A stretch of 25,020 nucleotides of DNA from Stramenopiles sp. TOSAG23-3 (Eukaryota > Sar): assembly GCA_900128585.1 (NCBI GenBank), contig LT642293.1:1-25020 (forward strand), written 5' to 3'. Of this stretch, positions 8,571 to 17,116 are shown in pieces; the stretch's first letter is position 1, and every line of letters begins with the position of its first letter. A model generated the notes under the pieces. The model saw only the letters and a list, made by a program, of their open reading frames with translations, was not told the DNA's origin and ran no database searches. A program made the translations under genes and the position numbers.

Positions 8571-10148
8571 GGTGCGCAGCAGTGCTAGTCTCACAATAAA
8601 CTTAGTAACTAAACTTTTCAATTGCAGCAAGAAGGCAAAACATGTACGACAATGCGCATAAACTAAAAACCTTGATTGGTCACTTAAATACCCATTACTT
8701 TTCTTTCTTTGTCGTTGTGAACATTTTTGATTGAACCCATGTGCTTCAGATTCCTAACTTGGTGTGACAAATCATCATCAACGGCCGTCAACAAAGGGCG
8801 AGCACCGAGCACCACATACTACATGATTACAGCAGCAGGCTCAGGCAAAATATCAAGCAATTTCCTCATCTTCTTCATCTTCGCAAATTTGACTTATTAT
8901 TTACATGTTAATAAATAAAATGTATAAACCTACTTAACATTTTAAATGTAGAATGATGAATATAATAGAAAGAAAAAAATTATAATATCTACAATCTATT
9001 ATGTGGTGATTTATTTTAATCTATTTAATCAATATCCTCTTCGGATATTCGGATCTTCCAAATAGTATTATTAAGTATTATTAATACATGTATGAATGGT
9101 TAATTTCATTTATATTGAACAGCACAGGAAATTGAAGTAAACATTATTAAAACAATACCTATATATTAATATTAAGTTAAGTATATTAATATATATTGTT
9201 GAATTTCTTTCTTTTTGGGTCAAGTCATTTTTGGTTGGTGGAATTGATGAAATTCACCCAAATGAAAAGGAAATATTAATAAATAATAGAAAAGAGCAAA
9301 TCCCTATAGAAACAGAGTATTCTAAATTGCTAACATTTATCAACTGCTAGGCAATGTCTTTTTGCGCTGTGGGATTCACGATTCACGATGATTTATTACG
9401 CCAACCCATCTCTATCGGATCTTGCGATGTTAGTCTATATAATGTTTCCTTTCCACCGTGTAGTTATATTATTATAGTCGCTTCTCTTTTTATCTTAGTA
9501 GTCCTCTACGGCGATGGAGTTTATGAGAAGTTGAAGAAGATGATGTTCTTTCTTCTTCTTTCTTCTTCTTCTTCTTATTTTTTTCTTCTTTTTTTTTCTT
9601 CTTCTTCTTCTTTCTTTCTTCTTCTTCCTTCTTCTTCTTCTTCTTCTTCTTCTTCTTCTTCTTCTTCTATATTCTTCTTTCTTCTTCTTCTTCTTCTTCT
9701 TCTTCTTTCTTCTTCTTCTTCTTCTTTCTTCTTCTTCTTCTTTTTGTTGTTGTTGTCAGTTTTCCGTGTTCTCTTCATCTCTTCTTCGTGCAATGGTGAA
9801 AATATCATGCTCCCTCACTCCTCCCTCAGCAGTGTTTCTATTTTTATGCTGTGGTCTTTGTATTATCTAGTCATACATTATTATCTAATCGCGTCAGGCA
9901 CAGGAGGTGGTAGTGGAGGAGAAGAAGGCACCACCGGCGGCCACACAGAACAACTTCTCAACTCCTACTAACTAATTTCTTGCTTCGTCGCATTTGGTGG
10001 GATTCTGTAACGATTGTAAACCCGGTAAAATTGTGGAGGAACAATAACTTCTTGAGCAATATAAGTTTGGCGAGATCAGTGTATAATTACGCAGTGGCAT
10101 TAGAGAACAAGAAAACAACAGACAAAATTTCTTACGAACGTTTCTCTC
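8571..10148. other. Divergent AT-rich spacer between NIPA-like and myosin genes
   Basis: A 1.58-kb region expected to hold the promoters of both divergent genes. Its middle (about 8890-9340) is extremely AT-rich with runs such as TATATTAATATTAAG, followed by a CTT microsatellite at 9546-9757. I see no tRNA or convincing coding region. The open frame at 9354-9971 is carried by the microsatellite. Confidence 0.7.
9546..9757. repeat. (CTT)n/(GAA)n microsatellite with TTG end
   Basis: About 200 bp of interrupted CTT repeats with T-tract interruptions, ending in a short GTTGTTGTTG run. The plus strand is almost pure pyrimidine and the minus strand almost pure purine. It lies about 400-600 bp upstream of the myosin start codon. 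Confidence 0.95.
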
Positions 10149-13100
10149 ATGGCAGTATCGTTCGAAAAGGACACCTGGGTATGGTGCCCGGATGAGGAAG
10201 ATTTATTCCTTCCCGGCAAAGTTCAAACGTCCTTCAAACGTGGCGAGCAGGGGGAAGTAGTGTTTTCCAATGGGGAAGAGCATACCATTTCTGAAAAAGA
10301 ATCCGCCAAGCTAACAGTATGTGATATCCAGAGTCTAGAGCCTATTGAGAACATGGTCCAACTGAATGACTTGAACGACGCCAGTATTCTGCACAACTTA
10401 CGCATTAGGTTCCAGCAAGACTCTATCTATACCAGCGTTGGCCAGATTTTGGTTTCTGTGAACCCATTTAAGCTGCTTCCCATCTACACGCCAGAATGGC
10501 TTGATAAATACAAGGGCGGCTCACGGGGCCAGCCACCCCATGTTTACGGCGTTGCCGATGATGCATATAGGCAAATGATTGCCAACGCAGACAACCATGC
10601 AATCATTATTTCCGGAGAGAGTGGCGCTGGTAAAACAGAGGCTATGAAACTGGTGCTGCAGTACGTTGCAGAGGTTAGCGGTAAACGGGAAACAGAAGGT
10701 CCGTCGTTGGAGGAACAAATTTTGAAAGCAAACCCTGTTATGGAAGCATTCGGTAATGCCAAGACGGTGCGCAACAATAACTCTTCTAGGTTTGGGAAGT
10801 GGACCGCAGTGAAGTTCGACAAAGGCGGGGCAATAATTGGAGGTAAAATTGTGAATTACTTGCTCGAAAAGTCGCGTGTGGTCTCCCAGTCCGAAAACGA
10901 GAGAAACTACCACGTGTTTTACCAGCTGTTTGCGGGTGCGGAGAAATCTAAACACGAGTCCGGGGCCGGAAAGACCAACTGGAAAACACTGTTGGGGGTT
11001 GGAGAAGCTCAAGATTACCTCTACACCAACCCTGAAAACCGTCTGGAAGCCTCCAAAGGAGTAGGAACACAGGTCAAGGGGATAAATGACGAGCGTGAAT
11101 TTGAAGACTTGCTCAATGCGATGAAAGTCATTCAAATGGATGATGGCGAGATTGAAAATGTGCTCAAGATCGTTGCTGGCATTTTGAATCTGGGAAATGT
11201 GCGCTACGTCCCTGACCCTTCTGCCGCGGGGGAAGAAAAAGTCAAAATTGACAACAAAGACTCGCTGCAGAAGTTCTGTTCCCTTTTGCAGGTGGACGAG
11301 ATCCCCATGGAACGTTGCCTTACAAGCAGGGGGATCGGGGCGCACTCCGTGATTCAAGTTTCTTACAAGCTTGACGAGGCAACACAATCACGCGATGCTT
11401 TGGCAAAGACTATTTATGGCAACCTGTTCGACTGGCTTGTGGGGAAAATCAACACAACTTTAGCAGCTTCGACCGATGAAAAGGCTGTTAGCACGATAAT
11501 CGGCGTATTGGATATATTTGGATTTGAAAGTTTCGAAAAGAATTCGTTTGAACAGCTGTGTATCAATTACTGCAATGAAAAGCTGCAGTTTCATTTCAAC
11601 GAGCATATATTCAAACTCGAACAAGAGCAATACAAAAACGAAGGAGTCTCCGTCGACAACATCACATTTGTTGACAACCAGCCCGCGCTGGACTTAATCG
11701 AGAAGAAACGAGAAGGGATCATTGCCATGATTGATGAAGAAATCCGCACCCCGAAGGGTAGTGACCTCAAGATGCTCTCAAAACTTAACAAGGCTCATGG
11801 CACTAAAGGCAAAGAACATATTAATTACAAAATGCCAAGACCGCGGGCCAAAGACTCTGACCGCAGCTTTATTTTCTTACACTATGCTGGCCCCGTCACA
11901 TACGATGTCACAGGGTTCATGGAAAAATCGAAAGACACGCTGCATGCTGATATAGCAGCGGTAATGCAGACATCCAAAGACAATTTGTTGCGGACCCTAT
12001 TTCCACTGCCTACCCCCGCCGCCCCTAGCACGGGCCGGCGCCGGGGCGGTGGTAAGGGGGCTTCCAAGAAAACCTTAGGGACACAATTTAAAACCCAATT
12101 GAATGAATTGATGATCACGCTCAATTCAACAAGCCCTCATTTTATCCGGTGCTTTAAGCCTAATAAAGAAAAGGTCGGCAACATATTCACTGCAGATATG
12201 ATGTTGCAACAACTTCAATACGCCGGGTTACTGGAAGTATGCCGCATTCGGCAAGTGGGGTTTCCGATCCGGTACGATTTTGATACATTTTTAAATCGGT
12301 ACAGCTGTTTGATGCATGGCAAGACATCTGACCTAGACGGTCTGTTGAAAGAACTGTGCCACAACAAAACTCTCGATAACACACAATATGCGAAAGGAAA
12401 TACAAAGGTATTTCTGCGGAACGAACAAGCCCAGAAATTAGAAATAGGGCGTGAGACAGCTTTATCTGCCGTTGCTACGCGGATGGCCGCAATGGCTCGT
12501 CGCTTCTTGCAACGCATCAGGTCAGCGCGGTATTCTAATATTTTAGCATCATTGGAAAAGGCCAAATCTTCTCGAGACGGAAAAGAAATTGAGCATTGGC
12601 TTGTACAGGCTGGGGAGCTTCCCTTTCGTGGAGTCCATTTAAAAATAGTCAGGGAGTGTACGGCACTGCTAGAAGTGATCCAGGAAGAGCGAAGAGTTGA
12701 AACTCTCCTAACGAACGCAATATCGGCGAGAGAAATCAACGGTCTGCTTGGTGCAATCAAAACCGCCAAAGACATGGGTATGCGCTCAAGTGCGTTGACG
12801 GAAGCACAGAGTTTAGTTGGACGAATCCAAGAGGAAGCTAAGTTGAAAAGTAGCCTTTCGAAAGCAGTCAAAGACCGCAATCGTAATGACTTGGAAACAT
12901 TCTCTGCCAAAGCACAAGAACTCGACCTTAATGAAACGGCCGAGTATAAACAAGCAGTGGCCTTGCTTGAGCGAATACGGTTGGAAGAAGACGCCGTCGG
13001 GCACCTTCAAGGCGCCATTGAAAGCAAAAATACAAATGAACTTAATGCATATTTACAGCAAATGGTGGAAATGGGCTTGGACGATTCAGGTCGTTTTCCA

Positions 13101-16100
13101 CAGTTTTCTAAAACGATTGCAGAAGCAAAAAAGCTATTGGGGAATCTGAAAGCGAAAGTTGCGGCCGCGCAAGCGCTAGCCAAGGCATGCGAAAGCCGTG
13201 ATATGAGCGCGTTAGAACGATCAATTGCCAATTGTAAGTCTTTGGGTGTCGCTGCGTCAAATATTTCAAAGGGTCAATCAGTTTACGATGCAGTGAAAAT
13301 CGAACAACAAACCGTCAAGCTTTTGAACGATGCAATTGCAAAAGAAGACTTGAAATTACTTGCCCAGGCGCTTGCAAAAGCGAAACAGCTGAATCTCCAG
13401 GATGACGCGATTGGTCGCGCTGAAACACAAAAATCGCAAATTGAGGCAAGACAAGAAGCAACCGTTGCACTGAAGGCCGCTGTGTCGTCTGGAAATGCTG
13501 CAAGCATTAGTGCGGCGTTGTCTCGAGCATGTCAATTAGGATGCAACAAGGGCGACATCGAAACGGCCGAAAAAGCTTTAAGTAAACTTGGAGCTGCGTC
13601 GAAACTCTTGGGAAAATTGGCGGCTGCGGGTAACAGTCTTATTGACTTGGACAAAGCAATTGACGAAGCAACAGGTGCGGGGGGGCTAGAAGATGCTATT
13701 GCTAGTGCCAAAGTGACACGAGCTAGACTTGTTCTGCAGGGTGAAGCAGAAGCGCAAATTGCCGGCACCATCAAATCACAAGATTATGAAGGCTTGAAAG
13801 CAGCCATGGCAGATGCCGAGACGTGTGGATTGACCACTAATCCTCTAAAAACTGAAGTAATTGTCAATGCTACGTCCGAACTCCAGCGTTTGGGTGAGAT
13901 CGCAAGTTCTTTGGCTGATCTATTGGCAGCTTGTACTGCCAGAGACAAAAATGCCATAATGGCTCTCTTGAAAACCGTGAAAGCGAAAGGCGTGACGGAT
14001 GATGCCCCTGAATGCAATCGCGCACAAGGTGTCCTCTCTGCGTTGGAAGAAGAAGCCAAACTCACAGAAAAGATCGAAGCGGCGCTGAAAGCGAAAGACA
14101 ACAAAAGTTTGAAACAGCTCTGGAATGAAGCAAATAAAGTTGGATTGTCCAATAACACGGTCCAAGCTGCAGGTATGATTATAAATCGCGAAGCGACCAT
14201 TAAGAAAACCCTTGACAAAATGAAGGCTGCGGAAACAAACTGGAACCTCGACGAAATGAATGAGGCGTTAGAAACGTGTATACAGCTGGGAATTGAAGGA
14301 GAAGAAGTAGAGCATGCAAAGTCCATCTTAGATGAAATGAAAAAAGAGGGACTGCTAGCTTCAAAGATTCAAGCCGCCGCCAATACGCTGACGATGAAAT
14401 CGAACAGCAAGAATGGCATAGGGGAATCGGATATTGAACCCCTGATAAAAGCAATGGACGAAGCAGTAAGCAGTGGCCTTTCAAAAACTTCGAAAAGCTA
14501 CACAAAGTTTGAAAAAATGAAAAATAATGCTTTGGAACAAATCGAGTTGTACTCTGAAATAAACGATGTAATTGCTACGCTAGACGATCGTTCGAGTGAC
14601 GCCAGCGTTGAAGATAAGTTCAAACTCGCGTCGAAAACTCTCAACAAGGCGCTTGATCTTGGGATGGAGGGAGTTGCAAGTGTTATAACATTGAAGGCGC
14701 TCTTCCGTGAGTACGACCGACTTGTCCAGGACGCACGCCGCGAGCGAAATGAAGCAAGCGATGACGACGAGAGCGAAAGTGACGAAGATGAAGAAGACGA
14801 AGAAGAAGTCGAAAGAAAACGAATTGCGGCCCAGGAACGCGCCAAGCAGCCCCGGTTTGAATTTTTTAAATACAGCCGCATACGTAGTCGAGAAGACTAT
14901 GTAAGAGGCATGTGGTTTGGAAAACAGAAAGCAATGGACATGCAGCTTCGACATCAAACTTCTACAATTCGAAAAAGCCTTTCCGATCTACCAGACAAGC
15001 TGTCGAGGCAGGCGATAAAAATTCACAAGTGCATCCTTGGCTATTGCGGTGAAAAAAGTATGAACTATCCCGACATGCTTGCCCGAGACGTCCTAATGAC
15101 TGGAATCAATGCATCAGAACTATGGGACGAAATTTACATACAGATTTGCAAACATTTGACACAGAACCCCAACCACGACAGCCGTGAAAAGGCATGGCAG
15201 CTTATGTGTATGTGCACAGGTACTTTCCCCCCCACTGCTGAGTTTAAAGACTATATTTTGAACTTTCTGCTAACGTATGAAGATGAATCAGTTGCTGAAT
15301 ATCAACAGTATAGCATTCGCAGGTTGGAAGGTATGATCGAACAAGGTGCCTCAGGATATATTCCTTCGGTTGCGGAAATTAAGGCGTACCATGACAGGCC
15401 GCCGATAGTGGCAACTATTGAGCTAGTGGACGGAAGTACTTTGACGACAAATCTTCCGATTACTCCTGATTTAGACGTTAAGCAGGTATCCGAGATATGC
15501 AATCATTTCTTGGGTATTGAAGATAACCGCAAATCACACTTTGGGATATTCTTAGTTGATGAAGGCAACGCTAAAGGGAAATTGACTACCCCACTGTCCG
15601 AGAAAGTTTTCATGGGGGATGAAGTAATGAAGTTGCGACGTGCTGGTAATTCCGATTATAAATTTGTCTATAAGCGAAAGATTTTCTTAGAAGGTCCTAT
15701 AAAATCAGAGTGTGAAGCATTTAACAGGTTAAATTTTTTGCAGGCCGTGGACGACATGATCACCGGATACTATGATACAGAAGATGTCTCAGAAGCGACT
15801 CAAGTAGTTTCATACTCAATATATATCGATAATTGCGACGATCTTGAAGGCGAAGAAATAGATGAGTCCACACTTATTGACGACTTGGCAATGATGGAGT
15901 ACGTACCTCTCGCTTTTCGCGAACAGATGACGGAAAACGAGTGGGCAACTTGTGTGTTAGCGTCTCTGAACAGGCTCATAGACGCCGAAGCAGATGCTGA
16001 CCAGTTGCAAGACGAGATTTTAAATATTGCCGTTAAAGACCTCTGCTTCGGCTCAGTCTCCTTTCCCGTTGAATGCATTTCCATGGACGACAAACATGCG

Positions 16101-16382
16101 CCTTCCTATATGCGCAGCATTCCTACCCACGCAGTATTACTATTTGATAGGAACGGGCTTCGGTTTCGTTCCGGGGAAGCTGGGGCTGCGAAGAAAGTGC
16201 TCGCTACATTTGGGTATGTCGATATTTGTCGATGGGGGGGCACTGCCAATAAATTTTCACTTCAGCTGTGGAACGCAGGTACAGAACAAGCTTTCAGTTG
16301 CATGTATAGAACTCCTCAAGGCACGGCTATTTCCAACTATCTGCTGGATATGATAAATGCAATTATGGAGGAGCAAGAATAA
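10149..16382 (+). CDS. MyTH4-FERM myosin heavy chain with helical-repeat tail
   Basis: A 2,077-residue unconventional myosin, actin-dependent ATPase motor. Start ATG at 10149; stop TAA. Seen in order: SH3-like N-terminus (residues about 5-50); motor core with P-loop GESGAGKT (156-163), switch I region NAKTVRNNNSSRFGK (from 203), switch II DIFGFE (455-460), relay FEQLCINYCNEKLQ and actin-contact segment SPHFIRCFKPN; converter end near N751; one degenerate IQ-like neck helix (about 775-795); about 14 helical repeats (about 798-1532); an acidic stretch (about 1533-1558); MyTH4 (about 1570-1748); and FERM with F1, F2 and a PH-like F3 to the C-terminus. All nucleotide-binding motifs are intact, so it should be active. 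MyTH4-FERM tails bind microtubules and membrane cargo in classes VII, X, XV and XXII; the class here is unassigned. Canonical heptad coiled coil is not evident, so it may be monomeric. Confidence 0.95.
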   Translation: MAVSFEKDTWVWCPDEEDLFLPGKVQTSFKRGEQGEVVFSNGEEHTISEKESAKLTVCDIQSLEPIENMVQLNDLNDASILHNLRIRFQQDSIYTSVGQILVSVNPFKLLPIYTPEWLDKYKGGSRGQPPHVYGVADDAYRQMIANADNHAIIISGESGAGKTEAMKLVLQYVAEVSGKRETEGPSLEEQILKANPVMEAFGNAKTVRNNNSSRFGKWTAVKFDKGGAIIGGKIVNYLLEKSRVVSQSENERNYHVFYQLFAGAEKSKHESGAGKTNWKTLLGVGEAQDYLYTNPENRLEASKGVGTQVKGINDEREFEDLLNAMKVIQMDDGEIENVLKIVAGILNLGNVRYVPDPSAAGEEKVKIDNKDSLQKFCSLLQVDEIPMERCLTSRGIGAHSVIQVSYKLDEATQSRDALAKTIYGNLFDWLVGKINTTLAASTDEKAVSTIIGVLDIFGFESFEKNSFEQLCINYCNEKLQFHFNEHIFKLEQEQYKNEGVSVDNITFVDNQPALDLIEKKREGIIAMIDEEIRTPKGSDLKMLSKLNKAHGTKGKEHINYKMPRPRAKDSDRSFIFLHYAGPVTYDVTGFMEKSKDTLHADIAAVMQTSKDNLLRTLFPLPTPAAPSTGRRRGGGKGASKKTLGTQFKTQLNELMITLNSTSPHFIRCFKPNKEKVGNIFTADMMLQQLQYAGLLEVCRIRQVGFPIRYDFDTFLNRYSCLMHGKTSDLDGLLKELCHNKTLDNTQYAKGNTKVFLRNEQAQKLEIGRETALSAVATRMAAMARRFLQRIRSARYSNILASLEKAKSSRDGKEIEHWLVQAGELPFRGVHLKIVRECTALLEVIQEERRVETLLTNAISAREINGLLGAIKTAKDMGMRSSALTEAQSLVGRIQEEAKLKSSLSKAVKDRNRNDLETFSAKAQELDLNETAEYKQAVALLERIRLEEDAVGHLQGAIESKNTNELNAYLQQMVEMGLDDSGRFPQFSKTIAEAKKLLGNLKAKVAAAQALAKACESRDMSALERSIANCKSLGVAASNISKGQSVYDAVKIEQQTVKLLNDAIAKEDLKLLAQALAKAKQLNLQDDAIGRAETQKSQIEARQEATVALKAAVSSGNAASISAALSRACQLGCNKGDIETAEKALSKLGAASKLLGKLAAAGNSLIDLDKAIDEATGAGGLEDAIASAKVTRARLVLQGEAEAQIAGTIKSQDYEGLKAAMADAETCGLTTNPLKTEVIVNATSELQRLGEIASSLADLLAACTARDKNAIMALLKTVKAKGVTDDAPECNRAQGVLSALEEEAKLTEKIEAALKAKDNKSLKQLWNEANKVGLSNNTVQAAGMIINREATIKKTLDKMKAAETNWNLDEMNEALETCIQLGIEGEEVEHAKSILDEMKKEGLLASKIQAAANTLTMKSNSKNGIGESDIEPLIKAMDEAVSSGLSKTSKSYTKFEKMKNNALEQIELYSEINDVIATLDDRSSDASVEDKFKLASKTLNKALDLGMEGVASVITLKALFREYDRLVQDARRERNEASDDDESESDEDEEDEEEVERKRIAAQERAKQPRFEFFKYSRIRSREDYVRGMWFGKQKAMDMQLRHQTSTIRKSLSDLPDKLSRQAIKIHKCILGYCGEKSMNYPDMLARDVLMTGINASELWDEIYIQICKHLTQNPNHDSREKAWQLMCMCTGTFPPTAEFKDYILNFLLTYEDESVAEYQQYSIRRLEGMIEQGASGYIPSVAEIKAYHDRPPIVATIELVDGSTLTTNLPITPDLDVKQVSEICNHFLGIEDNRKSHFGIFLVDEGNAKGKLTTPLSEKVFMGDEVMKLRRAGNSDYKFVYKRKIFLEGPIKSECEAFNRLNFLQAVDDMITGYYDTEDVSEATQVVSYSIYIDNCDDLEGEEIDESTLIDDLAMMEYVPLAFREQMTENEWATCVLASLNRLIDAEADADQLQDEILNIAVKDLCFGSVSFPVECISMDDKHAPSYMRSIPTHAVLLFDRNGLRFRSGEAGAAKKVLATFGYVDICRWGGTANKFSLQLWNAGTEQAFSCMYRTPQGTAISNYLLDMINAIMEEQE
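12540..14745 (+). repeat. About 14 helical repeats of about 50 residues within the myosin
   Basis: Units follow a loose pattern: two hydrophobic residues, Ala-[IVL], a short polar turn with Asp or Asn, Leu-x-x-A-[ILM]-x-x-A-x-x-[LMC]-[GN]-[LMVC], a polar turn, then a helix rich in Ala, Leu and Glu. Clear examples begin LTNAISAREINGLLGAI, NDAIAKEDLKLLAQALAKA and EAALKAKDNKSLKQLWNEA. Units differ greatly at residue and codon level, so the duplications are old. Unit count and borders are read by eye. Confidence 0.75.
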
Positions 16383-16435
16383 GTACACCCAAGAGATGTT
16401 GTTCACTCCTCTGCCTAAATTATTATTTTTATTAA

Positions 16436-16470
16436 AAAACAAAAAATTGGCTATTATGTAAGTAATTAAA
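16436..16470 (-). repeat. Dispersed element, copy 1
   Basis: On the minus strand reads TTTAATTACTTAC, ATAATAGCC, then AATTTTTTGTTTT. It is a divergent copy of the element best seen at 17019-17069 and 20469-20505, lying just after the myosin stop. Confidence 0.6.
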
Positions 16471-16583
16471 ACCGATCATTATTTCATTGAGCAGTACCAC
16501 AGACAACGAGCCCCTTTAAAACATTTATGCCGCTTTGTACTTTTAAGACCAATCAATTGGAATCTTGACCAGAACTTGGGGAG

Positions 16584-16608
16584 ATATAACAGCCAATTTT
16601 CTTGTTTT
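16584..16608 (+). repeat. Dispersed element, copy 2 (core only)
   Basis: Contains ATATAACAGCC followed by AATTTTCTTGTTTT, matching the core of the other copies. The ATTACTTA flank is missing. Confidence 0.6.
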
Positions 16609-16812
16609 AAAATTAAAATTTAGCTTTCTCAGTGTACCGCGAAATGAATCTGCTCCTTTTGCCTATCCACTAAAGGCTTACGTTCCTTCATGCAGCGAAC
16701 TGTGCGAACTTTAATCTCGAAAGTATTATTTTTAATTTTTTCACAAATATTTGTGAATAACTAAAATTAAATTTAGTTAATAATAATCAATATTATGATA
16801 TGACTGGGAATA

Positions 16813-16841
16813 ATTGGCCAATTTCTTGTTTTTAATCAATA
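16813..16841 (+). repeat. Dispersed element, copy 3 (core, one T shorter)
   Basis: Reads GGCCAATTTCTTGTTTTT then AATCAATA. It lies directly before copy 4 as a short tandem. Confidence 0.6.
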
Positions 16842-16842
16842 T

Positions 16843-16961
16843 ATAACAGCCAATTTTCTTGTTTTTAATCAATATGGTATTTTTAATTTTATTTCTGCTC
16901 ATCATCCTCTTCAAACAAAACGACTTTCTCTACCTCAGCAAAATAGCCCCTTCGTCTTGTA
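16843..16961 (-). pseudogene. Duplicated 3' end of the channel gene (copy A)
   Basis: This 119-bp stretch matches 17036-17148 (113 bp), which holds the last coding codons, stop and 3' region of the channel gene. Differences are two small insertions of 3 and 4 bp, one single-base deletion, and one substitution in the coding part. On the minus strand it still encodes LQDEGAILLR followed by TAG, after which the AATAAA and the dispersed element (copy 4, 16843-16875) follow as in the real gene. Upstream codons do not match, so it is a fragment and not a gene. Confidence 0.85.
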
Positions 16962-17018
16962 AACAACGAATCAAAATTACAAACCCACAAGTTAGGATTA
17001 TGGTATGAGGAAGCTAAA

Positions 17019-17069
17019 TTTAATTACTTAAATAAATAACAGCCAATTTTCTTGCTTTTTAATCAATAT
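17019..17069 (+). repeat. Dispersed element, copy 5 (most complete)
   Basis: Reads TTTAATTACTTA, AATAAATAACAGCC, AATTTTCTTGCTTTTT and AATCAATAT. It sits in the 3' region of the channel gene, and forms an inverted pair with the copy at 20469-20505 around that gene. Confidence 0.65.
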
Positions 17070-17116
17070 GGTATTTTTAATTTTATTTCTGCTCATCCTC
17101 TTCAAAACGACTTTCT

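Larger units (their letters stand above)
16383..17116. other. Convergent spacer with dispersed repeats and duplicated gene end
   Basis: A 734-bp spacer between the stops of the myosin (plus) and channel (minus) genes. A variant poly(A) hexamer ATTAAA sits at 16431-16436 for the myosin, and AATAAA on the minus strand at 17082-17087, about 30 bp after the channel stop. The rest is AT-rich and contains five copies of a short dispersed element and a decayed copy of the channel gene end. Confidence 0.75.

Noticed and set aside
8571-8630. TTG start at 8630 for the NIPA-like gene
   Set aside because: Non-ATG start in a eukaryote without support; the ATG at 8570 places a signal peptide at the N-terminus.
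9354-9971. 205-codon open frame over the CTT tract
   Set aside because: Its body is Ser/Leu/Phe homopolymer created by the microsatellite, no domain or relatives are visible, and its ends are ordinary spacer sequence.
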